Shown: positions 19,631-30,001, numbered from the stretch's first letter. The stretch is DNA of 64,000 nucleotides from Pelagibacterales bacterium SAG-MED15 (GCA_014654065.1 JACWDM010000005.1:1-64000), one strand, 5' to 3'. Notes: generated from the letters alone by a model not told the origin. Numbers and translations: made by a program.

Positions 19631-19672
19631 ACTGTTCAATAATTGAACAATAACGTTCAATTATTGAACAGT
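19631..19672. promoter_or_regulatory. Perfect 18-bp inverted repeat with 6-bp spacer (candidate operator)
   Basis: ACTGTTCAATAATTGAAC-aataac-GTTCAATTATTGAACAGT; each arm also contains the near-palindrome TTCAATaATTGAA. Confidence 0.8.
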
Positions 19673-19708
19673 CAAGTATTTTCGTTTAAAATATGAAACT
19701 TAAAAATA

Positions 19709-21469
19709 ATGATTAACCTAATTTTTAGAGTTTTAAGATGTTTGAATAAAAGTAGCATCTATAAAATTTTTTATCTTCAATTAGTAACTATATTAATAGC
19801 GTTATTAAGTGTTTTATCTGCAATATTAATAGCACCATTTATTATACTATTATCAGGAGAGAGCTTAAGCATAAACAATCCCTTCTTTCAAAAAGTTTTC
19901 AATTTAGTTGCTGTTTTTAATAATGATGACTTATTTTTACATATTTCTATAATCTTTGTCAGTTTCTACGTACTATCTATTTTATTTACTCTTGTATTTA
20001 CTTATTTAAATTTGAAATGGATACAAGATATTAATGTTTTTTTTAAAAATAATTTATATTTATTTTATATGAATAAAAATTGGTTATATCACTCCAATAT
20101 ATCCTCAAAAGGAATAATTAGTAAAATAGAATCTGATACTAATAGACTTGGAAATTCAGTGATACTTCCATTTCTAAATCTAGCTTCAAATTTTTTAATT
20201 TCTCTTATTATTATTTCTGCCATATTCTTAGTTGATTTTAATGTTGCTTTAATTTCTATAGTAACTTTTTCTTTATTTTATTTATTTTTTTATTATTTTT
20301 TTAAAAAAAAATTAAGAAAAGCAGGTGATACAGTGACAAAAGTTTATCCTTATTATTTAAAAAGTATGTTTGAGGGTTTTAGCTCAATTAAAGACGTTAT
20401 TTTATTTGATAAAAAAAGTTATTTTACCAATTTTTTTTCTCAGAATGTAAATAGTTTGAAAAATTCTCAAATCACTCAATCTTACTTACCTCAAATACCC
20501 AGAAGTTTAATTGAAATTATTTTTTTTACTTTATTGATTGGCTTCACATTTGTATTAGTGAAATTTTATGATTTTAAGTTTGCTGAAATAGGTGCAATGA
20601 TGGGATTTTATGGAATTTGTGCGCTTAAAGTAATTCCTGCACTTCAAAAAATTTTTAATTCATTTGCTTCCATAAATTCAAATATAAGTGCATTTATTAA
20701 TATAGAAAACGACCTAATAAACGCTAAAAAAATATCTTTAAAAAAAGAAATTAATACATCAAGCCAAAAAATTAAATTTCAAAAAATAATTAAACTTAAC
20801 GATATTACTTTTACTTATCCAAATAACAAAAAAGCTGGAGTTTTTAATGTAAATATGACTATTCCATGCGGATCAAAAATTGGAATAGTGGGCAAAACAG
20901 GTTCTGGAAAATCAACTTTATTAGATTTAATTCTTGGCTTTATTGCTGCTGATAAGGGTGAGATAAAGGTCGATGAGGTAATAATTAACAATAACAACAT
21001 AAAATATTGGCAAAAAAATTTGTCTTATGTTCCACAAAATTTTTTTATTTATGAAGGAACAATTAAATCAAATATAGGTTTTGGACTAGATGAAAGTTTA
21101 ATTGAAAATAGTAAGATTCATAATTCACTGCTATTAGCTGAATTAAATGAATTTATAGATAATGAGAATTTAGAAGTTGGAGAAAATGGCAAAAAACTAT
21201 CAGGAGGTCAAAAGCAAAGAGTTGGCATTGCAAGAGCACTTTATAAAAATTCTGAAGTATTAATTTTAGATGAAGCAACAAGTGCATTAGATACAATAAC
21301 AGAAAGAAATATTCTTAGGAATTTAGAAAATAATAAAAATGTAAAAACTACAATAATTGTTTCTCATAGATTTGAAACCTTAAAAATGTGTGATAAAATT
21401 TATTTTATTCAGAACGGAAAAGTTGAAGAATTAAAAAACTTCGAGGAATTAATTTCTAAATACAAATAA
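19709..21469 (+). CDS. ABC transporter, fused TMD-NBD (MsbA/PglK-like exporter)
   Basis: N-terminal TM domain; GIVGKTGSGKSTLLDLILGF (Walker A), LSGGQKQRVGIARALYKNSEVLILDEATSALD (signature and Walker B), SHRFETL. Confidence 0.92.
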   Translation: MINLIFRVLRCLNKSSIYKIFYLQLVTILIALLSVLSAILIAPFIILLSGESLSINNPFFQKVFNLVAVFNNDDLFLHISIIFVSFYVLSILFTLVFTYLNLKWIQDINVFFKNNLYLFYMNKNWLYHSNISSKGIISKIESDTNRLGNSVILPFLNLASNFLISLIIISAIFLVDFNVALISIVTFSLFYLFFYYFFKKKLRKAGDTVTKVYPYYLKSMFEGFSSIKDVILFDKKSYFTNFFSQNVNSLKNSQITQSYLPQIPRSLIEIIFFTLLIGFTFVLVKFYDFKFAEIGAMMGFYGICALKVIPALQKIFNSFASINSNISAFINIENDLINAKKISLKKEINTSSQKIKFQKIIKLNDITFTYPNNKKAGVFNVNMTIPCGSKIGIVGKTGSGKSTLLDLILGFIAADKGEIKVDEVIINNNNIKYWQKNLSYVPQNFFIYEGTIKSNIGFGLDESLIENSKIHNSLLLAELNEFIDNENLEVGENGKKLSGGQKQRVGIARALYKNSEVLILDEATSALDTITERNILRNLENNKNVKTTIIVSHRFETLKMCDKIYFIQNGKVEELKNFEELISKYK

Positions 21470-21485
21470 AATAAATCATCTATAA

Positions 21486-22262
21486 TCAAATTTTTTCCAC
21501 CATAATTTGATAATTTGAATACAGAATTTTTAAATTTTTTTTATTTTTATGTAAAAACTCAATAATTGCAAAAGTAATCGAAGATTTCATATTTTGCTTA
21601 TAGTGCCATAAAAAATCGTCAAAAATAATTATTCCATTATTTTTGATTATTTTAAATGCTGCTTCTGCATCATTTTTAACATCTTCATATTCATGAGATC
21701 CATCTATAAACATAAGATCAAATTGTTTTCTATTTTTTAGAAAAAAATCTGAAGATTTTTTTTTTTCAATAGTTAATCTTTCAGAAAATCCAAAAGTATT
21801 TTTTTTGAAGTTTTCAAACACTCTATCAAATTTTGCATTATTATTATCTTGCAATTCATGTAATGGCTTAAAGGTATCAACACATGTAAGATGTATTTTT
21901 TTTAAGTTTCGAAGAATAAAACACGATGATCTGCCCTCAAATGAACCAATTTCTAAAAATTCTAACTCTTTATTCTTGAGAGAGAATTTCTCAAATATGT
22001 GTAGCCATGAAGGGATGTTATTGCTAAATAAATCTCTTTGATCAAAAACGAGTTCATTGTTACAAAACTTAATAAAGTCGTTTTTATTATTTAAGAATTT
22101 TTTTCCAATATATCTATTGATTACTAAACTAGATATAAAGTATTTTATGATAATATTTAAAATTGTTGTAAATAACTTGGGCGCAATTATTAAATAAGAA
22201 AATAATCTAAATAATCTTTGAAGAAAATTATAAATTCTTTTTGCTAAATCTAAAAAAATCAC
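21486..22262 (-). CDS. Class I SAM-dependent methyltransferase (Methyltransf_24-like)
   Basis: ELEFLEIGSFEGRSSCFILRNL, LMFIDGSHEYEDVKNDAEAAFKIIKNNGIIIFDDF. Confidence 0.8.
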   Translation of the reverse strand: MIFLDLAKRIYNFLQRLFRLFSYLIIAPKLFTTILNIIIKYFISSLVINRYIGKKFLNNKNDFIKFCNNELVFDQRDLFSNNIPSWLHIFEKFSLKNKELEFLEIGSFEGRSSCFILRNLKKIHLTCVDTFKPLHELQDNNNAKFDRVFENFKKNTFGFSERLTIEKKKSSDFFLKNRKQFDLMFIDGSHEYEDVKNDAEAAFKIIKNNGIIIFDDFLWHYKQNMKSSITFAIIEFLHKNKKNLKILYSNYQIMVEKI

Positions 22263-22909
22263 TTACCGGCTTTAATCGCAATTGCTCTTATTTGATACCA
22301 AGAATTATCAAATCTAGACCAAATTTTATTTAAAAAATGAAATACCTGCCAGCTCATATATTTTTTGATTCTATATCTAAAAGGGATCCACTTTGACAAA
22401 AATGGTTTAGATTCAATCACCTTAAACCCCGCAGTGTGTAATATATTTCCAAGATTACTCGGTGACCATGAGTATAAATGTTTATGTGGATCTTTCTCAT
22501 TGTATTTATATTTAATATTATCGCACGGTACTACGATACATATTTTTCCATTTTTTTTTAATGATCTATGTAATTCTTTTAATTCCATAAAAGGATTATC
22601 ACAATGCTCTAAAGCCATGTTTGAAATTATAGTATCAAAAAAATTATCTGGTAGTTCTCTAGACGATTTAAAAATTTTAGTCCCCCTTTTTTTTGCTTCT
22701 TCAATTGCTGTTTCATTAATTTCTACACCAAATCTTTCAATATTATTATAAGATGAAAGAAGGTATCCTCCACCACAACCAAAATCTAAAACTTTTTGAT
22801 TTTTTAAAACTATTTCATCAAATTTTATTTTATTAGCTTGCCCACCAAATTCTCCAACATATTTTTGCCAGCTAAAATATTTCTCATCATAGTGATCTTT
22901 AGAACTCAT
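22259..22909 (-). CDS. Class I SAM-dependent methyltransferase
   Basis: KVLDFGCGGGYLLSSY, FFDTIISNMALEHCDNPFMELKELHRSLKKNGKICIVVP. Confidence 0.85.
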   Translation of the reverse strand: MSSKDHYDEKYFSWQKYVGEFGGQANKIKFDEIVLKNQKVLDFGCGGGYLLSSYNNIERFGVEINETAIEEAKKRGTKIFKSSRELPDNFFDTIISNMALEHCDNPFMELKELHRSLKKNGKICIVVPCDNIKYKYNEKDPHKHLYSWSPSNLGNILHTAGFKVIESKPFLSKWIPFRYRIKKYMSWQVFHFLNKIWSRFDNSWYQIRAIAIKAGK

Positions 22910-22998
22910 TACGGTGATTTATATAAATTAAATTAGCTTTTTCAACAAAAAATGATATTAGATATAATATATACAGTTATACCGCTATTTTATAAATT

Positions 22999-23922
22999 GT
23001 GAAAAAAATAATTAAATCTCTTTACTCTAAAATAAAAAAAATAATTAGAATTGATAAAAGCTCTGATGAGGTTAAAAAATTAGCTATAGGAAAACTAATT
23101 ACAAAAAAGAATAAATTAAAAAAAATTGAAAAAATTGAGGATATTGAGTTTAAAATATTTTCTCAGTTTGGAGATGATGGCATAATACAATTTTTAATAG
23201 ATAAACTTGAAATTGATTATGAATTTCAAAATTTTATAGAGTTTGGTGTTGAGGATTATTCAGAGGCTAACACAAAATTTTTATTATTAAACAATAATTG
23301 GTCAGGTTTAATTTTAGACTCTTCAAATGAAAATATTGAAAGTATTAAAAAAAGTAATTTTTTTTGGAAATTTGAGTTAGAGGCAATTAAATGCTTTATT
23401 AAGAAAGAAAACATTAATTCAATAATCACAAATTCAAATATATACAAAAAAAAAATTGGGATATTAAGTATTGATATTGATGGAAATGATTATTGGGTTT
23501 GGAAAGAAATAAATGTTATAGATCCTTTAATAGTAATTATAGAATATAATAGTACGTTTGGATTTGAAAAAAAAATAAGTATTCCTTACAAGCAAGATTT
23601 TGAAAGATCAAAAGCTCATCATTCAAATCTTTACTGGGGCGCTTCAATTGAAGCTTTAAAATTTCTTGCAAAGCAAAAAGGTTACAAATTTTTGACAACT
23701 AATAGTGCTGGAAATAATGCCTATTTTATTAAAGAAAAAATTTTTGACAAAATTAAATTGAATTTAAAGAAAAATACTTATCAAAGTAAATTTAGAGAAA
23801 GTAGAGATAAAAGTGGAAAAAAAACTTTTATCAACTATGACAAAAGGCTTAATATTATTGGAAATTTAGAAGTTGAAGATGTTGAAACAAATAAATTACA
23901 TAAAATATCTGAATTATTATAG
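22999..23922 (+). CDS. FkbM-like/uncharacterised protein of polysaccharide loci
   Basis: GTG start; FSQFGDDGIIQFLIDKL, FIEFGVEDYSEANTKFLLLNNNWSGLILDSS, GILSIDIDGNDYWVWKEI. Confidence 0.65.
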   Translation: MKKIIKSLYSKIKKIIRIDKSSDEVKKLAIGKLITKKNKLKKIEKIEDIEFKIFSQFGDDGIIQFLIDKLEIDYEFQNFIEFGVEDYSEANTKFLLLNNNWSGLILDSSNENIESIKKSNFFWKFELEAIKCFIKKENINSIITNSNIYKKKIGILSIDIDGNDYWVWKEINVIDPLIVIIEYNSTFGFEKKISIPYKQDFERSKAHHSNLYWGASIEALKFLAKQKGYKFLTTNSAGNNAYFIKEKIFDKIKLNLKKNTYQSKFRESRDKSGKKTFINYDKRLNIIGNLEVEDVETNKLHKISELL

Positions 23923-23933
23923 ATTTTAATTCA

Positions 23934-24851
23934 ATGAAAATACTTATCACTGGCTCACAGGGTTTTCTTGCTAGAAACCTATCAAAAAAATTAAGTAAAT
24001 TTGGTTATGTATGTTATGGAGTTGGTAGAGGAAAATGGAAACACAGCACACATAAAAAATGGGGATACTATAAAAACATAAAAGGGACAATAAATGATAA
24101 AAATTTACACCTCTTAAAAAATATAAAATTTGACTATATTGTGCATTGTGCTGGTGGTTCGTCTCCAAATACTAATATTATTAATTCAATTTCTCAAGAT
24201 CAAGATTATGAAAAGAATGTAACAAGTATATTTACATTACTGAGTTACTTTTCAAAATTTAAAAAAAAGCCAAAAATTATTTTTATTTCTTCAATATCTG
24301 TTTACGGGAATACTAAATCAAAAAAAATTAAAGAAGAAAATAATCTTAGTCCAATCTCAGGTTACTCTTTAAATAAAGCTATAGCTGAAAGTTTTTGTAA
24401 AAAATTTTATGAAGAAAAAAAAATGGATATTTTGATATTAAGAGGAACATCTTTATATGGCTCAGGATTAAAAAGACAATTGATTTACGATGCGTGTTTA
24501 AAAATATCAAAAAGAAAAAAAATTTTTTTTGGTACTGGTAAAGAGATAAGAGATTTTATGAATATTTATGATTTTACTGATCTTATTAAATGTATAATTT
24601 TTAAAGGTTTTGCAGGCTATAATGTAGTAAATGCTGGAACCGGTGTTGGAACCAAAATTTCAATGGTCATAAGCTACATAATTAAAAAATTTAAAATAAA
24701 ACTTAAGCCAAAATTTAATAAATTGGGAAAAGATGAAAATCCTATTTCACTTGTACCCGACATAAGAAAATCAAAAGATTATAATTGGTATCCTAAAATA
24801 AATTTATATAAAGGTTTGGATGATTATATAGATTGGTTTAAAAATGATTAG
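23934..24851 (+). CDS. NAD-dependent epimerase/dehydratase
   Basis: MKILITGSQGFLARNLSKKL, IIFISSISVYGNTKSKKIKEENNLSPISGYSLNKAIAE, VVNAGTGVGTKISM. Confidence 0.88.
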   Translation: MKILITGSQGFLARNLSKKLSKFGYVCYGVGRGKWKHSTHKKWGYYKNIKGTINDKNLHLLKNIKFDYIVHCAGGSSPNTNIINSISQDQDYEKNVTSIFTLLSYFSKFKKKPKIIFISSISVYGNTKSKKIKEENNLSPISGYSLNKAIAESFCKKFYEEKKMDILILRGTSLYGSGLKRQLIYDACLKISKRKKIFFGTGKEIRDFMNIYDFTDLIKCIIFKGFAGYNVVNAGTGVGTKISMVISYIIKKFKIKLKPKFNKLGKDENPISLVPDIRKSKDYNWYPKINLYKGLDDYIDWFKND

Positions 24852-26016
24852 ATTAGCTTTTGTAATTCATTCGACAAGAACGTGGCTTGGAGGGGTTAAT
24901 GTAATCTTAAATTTAATAAACTCAATATTATCCTCTCCTAAGTTTAGTTCAAGAATTAAGGTTATTCTCTTCACCGACTCAAAACTTAATTTAAATAAAT
25001 TTAAATTGAATAAGAATGTTGAAATAATTGAAAGTTCAGAACTTTTCAAAATAAATCTTCTTTGTAGGATTATAGATAAAATTTCAATTATTTTTTATAG
25101 TAAAACTATATATCTTGAAAAAATATTGAGAAAATATAATGTTGATTTTATAACTCATACTTCTTTTGCAACAGGTAAAAAAAGTATAGCCAAAAGTATT
25201 GTTTGGATACCTGATCTTCAATATATTTATTTTCCAGAGTTATTTTCGTTCAAATATAGACTTTTAAAAAAAATTAATATTTATATCTGCAAAGACCATG
25301 CTTTTAAAATCTTATTAAGTAGCAAATCTGCATTAAGTGATATTAAAAGAATATGTAATATAAAAAATAAAAAACTTATAGTAAGTAAATTTACTTTTAA
25401 TTTACCAAAACCAAAAAATTTAAAAAAGTTTTCTTATTTAAAAAAAAAGTACTCATTAAATAAAAATTTTTTTTATTTGCCAAATCAATATTGGGTCCAC
25501 AAAAATCACAAGGTAGTTATTGAGGCAATTAATGCAATTAAAAAAAATTCAAATAAAAATATTATAGTTTATTCATCAGGTTCAAAAAAAGATTATCGTT
25601 CTAAAAATAATTTTCAAAACATATTTAAATTAGTAAAAAGTTATAAATTAGATAAAAACTATATTTATTTAGGATTAATACCATATAACGATGTAATGTC
25701 ATTAATTTACTATTCATTAGCGGTCATTAATCCATCCAATTTTGAAGGATGGAGTAGCACTGTTGAACAAGCTAAGGGATATAATAAAAAAATTATTTTA
25801 TCAGATATAAAAGTACACCGAGAACAAAATCCCAAAAATGCCTTTTTTTTCGCACCTAAAAATTATTTAAAACTGTCTAAAATTCTTATTAAATTGTCCT
25901 CAACAAAAAGCAAAAATTTTCAGGCTAAATATGACAAAGATTTAAAAAAACAAGTAAATAAATATACTGAAAAATTTTGTAGCGTTATTCTGAGTAGAGA
26001 TTCTAGATTAATTTAA
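24844..26016 (+). CDS. Glycosyltransferase, GT4-like
   Basis: STRTWLGGVNVILNLINSI, FYLPNQYWVHKNHKVVIEAI, VINPSNFEGWSSTVEQAKGYNKKIILSDI. Confidence 0.85.
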   Translation: MIRLAFVIHSTRTWLGGVNVILNLINSILSSPKFSSRIKVILFTDSKLNLNKFKLNKNVEIIESSELFKINLLCRIIDKISIIFYSKTIYLEKILRKYNVDFITHTSFATGKKSIAKSIVWIPDLQYIYFPELFSFKYRLLKKINIYICKDHAFKILLSSKSALSDIKRICNIKNKKLIVSKFTFNLPKPKNLKKFSYLKKKYSLNKNFFYLPNQYWVHKNHKVVIEAINAIKKNSNKNIIVYSSGSKKDYRSKNNFQNIFKLVKSYKLDKNYIYLGLIPYNDVMSLIYYSLAVINPSNFEGWSSTVEQAKGYNKKIILSDIKVHREQNPKNAFFFAPKNYLKLSKILIKLSSTKSKNFQAKYDKDLKKQVNKYTEKFCSVILSRDSRLI

Positions 26017-26065
26017 AGTAATGATATAAAAAAATAAATAAATTAGATGAATTAAAAAAAAGTAA

Positions 26066-26779
26066 ATGAAAAAATATATAGTAACTGGTGGAGATGGTAG
26101 ATTTGCTAAACAGTTAAAAGAAAAATTTAACAATAAAAAATTTATTTTTCTAAATAAAAAAGAGCTCAATATATTAAATAGAAAGCAAATAGAAAAAAGT
26201 ATCAAAAAATATAAACCTTACGCGCTAATCCATCTTGCTGGTTTATCAAGACCAATGATAATTCACGAGAAAGATATAGAAAAAAGTATTACACTTAATA
26301 TTATTGGTACTAGCAATATTGTAATTGAGTGTGCGAGCAAAAATATAAAAATAATTTATTTTTCAACTAATTATATTTATCCTGGTAAAAAAGGTGGTTA
26401 TTCTGAAAAATCTCCTTTGTTGCCCTTAAATAATTATTCATGGTCAAAACTTGGTGGAGAAGCAGCTGTTCAAATGTACAAAAATTCATTAATTTTAAGA
26501 ATCGCAATGTCAGAAAGACCCTGGATTCATCCAGAAGCGTTCATAAATGTAAAAACCAATTTTCTTTATCATGATGAGGTTATTAAAATCTTACCAAAAA
26601 TTTTAGATAAGAAAGGAATTATCAACATTGGAGGAAATGATAAATCGATCTATAATTTTGCAAAGAAAACAAATCCTAAAGTAAAAAAATCACTGTACTC
26701 AAATCAGTTAAGCAAAGTAAAAATGCAGAAAGATAGTTCAATAAATATCAACAAACTTAAAAAAATTACAAAAATTTAA
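26066..26779 (+). CDS. RmlD-like sugar nucleotide reductase
   Basis: KKYIVTGGDGRFAKQLKEKF, LNILNRKQIEKSIKKYKPYALIHLAGLSRP, IIYFSTNYIYPGKKGGYSEKSPLLPLNNYSWSKLGGE. Confidence 0.8.
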   Translation: MKKYIVTGGDGRFAKQLKEKFNNKKFIFLNKKELNILNRKQIEKSIKKYKPYALIHLAGLSRPMIIHEKDIEKSITLNIIGTSNIVIECASKNIKIIYFSTNYIYPGKKGGYSEKSPLLPLNNYSWSKLGGEAAVQMYKNSLILRIAMSERPWIHPEAFINVKTNFLYHDEVIKILPKILDKKGIINIGGNDKSIYNFAKKTNPKVKKSLYSNQLSKVKMQKDSSININKLKKITKI

Positions 26780-26799
26780 TACTTTCAATTTTAAAATAA

Positions 26800-27801
26800 T
26801 TAAAACTTTTTCTCTCTCCAAGTTATTGGAACTAGTTCGCTATCAATCTCTATTTTGTAATTATATTTAAATTTTTTTGGACCTTCCATTTTTATAAAAT
26901 CAACTACTTTTTGAATTGAATCTTTTAATTCTACTGATGTTTTATATCCTAACAATTTTCTAGATTTTTCTGAGCTACAATTTGCATGTTTAACTTCATT
27001 AGGTCTATCTAAATGATATTCTGCAGGTAAATTAAACTGCAATTTATTACTCAATATTTTATATAAATCATTAATTGTTATAAAGTTTTCGTCTGGACCA
27101 ATATTTAAGATTTGTTTATTAATACTCTGATCTAACAAAAGTTTATCTAAGCAAAATATACAGTCATCTATATCTGAAAAAGATCTTTTTTGCTCACCAT
27201 CTCCATAAATAATAGGTTTACGATTTTGAAGCATTAGATTTGTCATTATTGAAACTACATTTCTAAAAGGATCATCATATTTTTGTTTAGGCCCAATAAT
27301 ATTATGGGGCACTGCTATATTATATTGAACATTATTTGTTTCACATAAGTTAATTAATAGTTTTTCAGCTGCTAACTTAGAAATTCCATAGGGATCAACA
27401 GGGTTAGGTCTATCCTCTTCATGAAAAGGATTTTTAATATCTCCATATCTTGCCATTGATGAGCAATAAACAATTCTTTTAACTTTATTTATAATTGCTG
27501 CTGTAAAAACTGATGTAGAGCCAGAAACATTATTTTTAACGAACAAATGTGGGGAAAAATTTGATAATCCCTCGTGAGCTAAAGCTGCAGCATGCAGAAC
27601 AACATCAACACCTTTTAGGATGCTTGTCATTTTATCAAAATTTTCACAATCAACCTTATAAAATTTAACTCTTTTATCTAAATAGTCTAAATTACCCCCT
27701 ATTAGAGTATCACATCCAGAAACCTTAAATTTTTTTTTTAAATAGTAATCTGCAATGTTTGATCCTAGAAATCCAGCAACACCTGTTATAAATATGTGCA
27801 T
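26800..27801 (-). CDS. NAD-dependent epimerase/dehydratase
   Basis: MHIFITGVAGFLGSNIADYYLKK, RIVYCSSMARYGDIKNPFHEEDRPNPVDPYGISKLAAEKLL. Confidence 0.9.
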   Translation of the reverse strand: MHIFITGVAGFLGSNIADYYLKKKFKVSGCDTLIGGNLDYLDKRVKFYKVDCENFDKMTSILKGVDVVLHAAALAHEGLSNFSPHLFVKNNVSGSTSVFTAAIINKVKRIVYCSSMARYGDIKNPFHEEDRPNPVDPYGISKLAAEKLLINLCETNNVQYNIAVPHNIIGPKQKYDDPFRNVVSIMTNLMLQNRKPIIYGDGEQKRSFSDIDDCIFCLDKLLLDQSINKQILNIGPDENFITINDLYKILSNKLQFNLPAEYHLDRPNEVKHANCSSEKSRKLLGYKTSVELKDSIQKVVDFIKMEGPKKFKYNYKIEIDSELVPITWREKKF

Positions 27802-27862
27802 ATCAATTTAGGGTAATATAATATTTAGACTTAAAATCAAGTAATTCTAATTACAAGATAAA

Positions 27863-28741
27863 TCAAATTCTGGGTCTATAGTATGATTTTTTCCCAATTA
27901 TCGAATTAATAAGTCCTAACAGACTATAATAAATTAATATAAAATTTTTTTTTTTTCCAAATAAAAGAAAGTAAATTATTTTTGTTAAATTTATTGTCAA
28001 TTCTTTTATAAAAAAAGCTAATGTAAAAATCATTCCATAATATTTTTTATAAAAATATATTTGACCCCAGCTATAATGCCATTTACTGCTCTTATCCATT
28101 TCAAATTTCATAGATGATTTGGCTGAGCTACCCTTTAAATGTTTAAAATAAAGTCTTTTTTCAATACATATTCTATAACCTAGGTTTGAGATTTTCCTAA
28201 ATAAATCAATTTCTTCGAAATTCAAAAAATATTTTTCATCGAAAAGATTGGCTTTTAACAAAATTTTTTTCCTTGCCAAAAACATACTTCCAATAAAATA
28301 ATCCACATCAATAAGTTTTTTTGAATTATTATATTTTTCTTTAACTTTTGATAACTTATTAAAGTAATAATGTTTACTGATTTTATTTCTATCATCTTTT
28401 GACTGGCAAGAAATAGCTGCAATTTTTTTATCTTCTTTTATTGTTTTGTGAAGTTTTTTAATCACTTGAGAGCTGACTAAAGCATCGGGATTTTGTATTA
28501 ACACAAATTCAGTTTTTGCATATTTAATACCTATATTATTTGCTTTGCCATAGCCAATATTATCACCTGTTAATATACACTGAACATTTTTTCTAATTTT
28601 TTCAATTTTTTTTTTAAACTTTTTTCTATCTGAATTCTCTATTATCAAAATTTTAATATTTTTAGGAAGCTTTTTTATTAAATTTAAAACGTGATTGTCA
28701 CTATTAAATGTTACTATTATTATTGTGAGTTCTTTTTGCAT
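27863..28741 (-). CDS. Glycosyltransferase family 2 (rhamnosyltransferase-like)
   Basis: LTIIIVTFNSDNHVLNLIKKL, NIGYGKANNIGIKYAKTEFVLIQNPDALV, YFLNFEEIDLFRKI. Confidence 0.87.
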   Translation of the reverse strand: MQKELTIIIVTFNSDNHVLNLIKKLPKNIKILIIENSDRKKFKKKIEKIRKNVQCILTGDNIGYGKANNIGIKYAKTEFVLIQNPDALVSSQVIKKLHKTIKEDKKIAAISCQSKDDRNKISKHYYFNKLSKVKEKYNNSKKLIDVDYFIGSMFLARKKILLKANLFDEKYFLNFEEIDLFRKISNLGYRICIEKRLYFKHLKGSSAKSSMKFEMDKSSKWHYSWGQIYFYKKYYGMIFTLAFFIKELTINLTKIIYFLLFGKKKNFILIYYSLLGLINSIIGKKSYYRPRI

Positions 28742-28767
28742 TTTCTAATTTTAATCACTTTTTTATT

Positions 28768-29259
28768 TTATTTTTTAAATGTTTCTGAAAAAGATGGCAT
28801 TTTACTGTCTTTTTCTGACAATATAGGTTTTTTTATTTTCCAATTAATTTTTAATTTTTTATCATTATAGATTATTCCTCTTTCATATTCTGGAAATCTA
28901 TATTCAGATAAATGATATAGAAGAATATTTTCCTTATCAAAAAACCCAATACCGTGAGCAAAGTCTTTTGGAACATATAAAAGTAATCCGGGTTTTAAAT
29001 TAAACTTGTAAACTTTACCAAAATTTTTTGATTTCCTATTTATATTAACACACACATCAATCGCTCTACCTTTTAACACGCTAAGAATTTTAGCTTGTTT
29101 TTTTTTTCTTTGATAATGCAATCCTCTAATGACATTTTTGTTTGAGTAAGACATGGCAGTAAATTTGCAATTAAATTTTATTTTCTTACTTAAGAAAAGC
29201 TCTTTGAAAAACCCTCTTTTATCTGGGTAAATATTTGTCCTAATTAATATTGGTTTCAT
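28768..29259 (-). CDS. dTDP-4-dehydrorhamnose 3,5-epimerase-like (RmlC)
   Basis: NKNVIRGLHYQRKKKQAKILSVLKGRAIDVCVNINRKS, LLYVPKDFAHGIGFFD. Confidence 0.88.
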   Translation of the reverse strand: MKPILIRTNIYPDKRGFFKELFLSKKIKFNCKFTAMSYSNKNVIRGLHYQRKKKQAKILSVLKGRAIDVCVNINRKSKNFGKVYKFNLKPGLLLYVPKDFAHGIGFFDKENILLYHLSEYRFPEYERGIIYNDKKLKINWKIKKPILSEKDSKMPSFSETFKK

Positions 29260-29263
29260 TTAT

Positions 29264-30001
29264 TTATAAAGCTTTTAAGAATTTAAATGGTTTTTTTAAT
29301 ATTTTAATTAAGTATAAAAAATAAACAAAAAACTTTCCTTGTTTATTATCAATTCTAATTTGGTTTAAATCCTTTAAGTGATCAATGTAATTAATTTTAG
29401 AAGAAAATCCACCTTTACTAAATTCACCTAATACTTCATTTTTTTTTGTTGCAACACCATATAAGTTAAAATTAGTAATCATTTTATAGAAAAAATCTAA
29501 ATCGGCACTTAAATACTTTTGATTATAAAATCCAACATTTAAGTGGGCTTTTCTTTTAATAAAAAAACCTACAGAATGAGAGGAATAAAATCCAAAACTC
29601 CATTTTATAATTTTTGGATTAAAACCATGCATCAATTTATATTTTTTTACTGTGCCAAATAAAAAGTCTATTTTTTCTGTATTAAAGTATGTATTTACAG
29701 TTTTAAATGAATTAGGATAATAAAAATCATCAGCATTTAAAAATCCAATAATTTCTCCACTTGCAATTTTAATTCCTTTATTCATACCATCCCATAAATT
29801 ATTATCTTTTTCTCTCAAAATAGTAATTTTATTTTTATATTTTGAAATTATATCGCTTGTGCCATCATCAGAATTTGAATCAACAATAATATGCTCAATA
29901 TTTTCATATTTTTGATTTAGAACACTTTGAATACATCTTTCTATTGTTGAAGCAGAATTTTTTACAGTTGTAATAATCGAAATTTTATATTTTTTTTGCA
30001 T
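29264..30001 (-). CDS. Glycosyltransferase family 2
   Basis: KISIITTVKNSASTIERCIQSVLNQKYENIEHIIVDSNSDDGTSDII, NKGIKIASGEIIGFLNADD; likely start is MQKKYK rather than the longer track start. Confidence 0.9.
   Translation of the reverse strand: MQKKYKISIITTVKNSASTIERCIQSVLNQKYENIEHIIVDSNSDDGTSDIISKYKNKITILREKDNNLWDGMNKGIKIASGEIIGFLNADDFYYPNSFKTVNTYFNTEKIDFLFGTVKKYKLMHGFNPKIIKWSFGFYSSHSVGFFIKRKAHLNVGFYNQKYLSADLDFFYKMITNFNLYGVATKKNEVLGEFSKGGFSSKINYIDHLKDLNQIRIDNKQGKFFVYFLYLIKILKKPFKFLKAL

Noticed and set aside
22365-22751. 128-aa + strand ORF
   Set aside because: Antisense to a methyltransferase with a clear SAM motif
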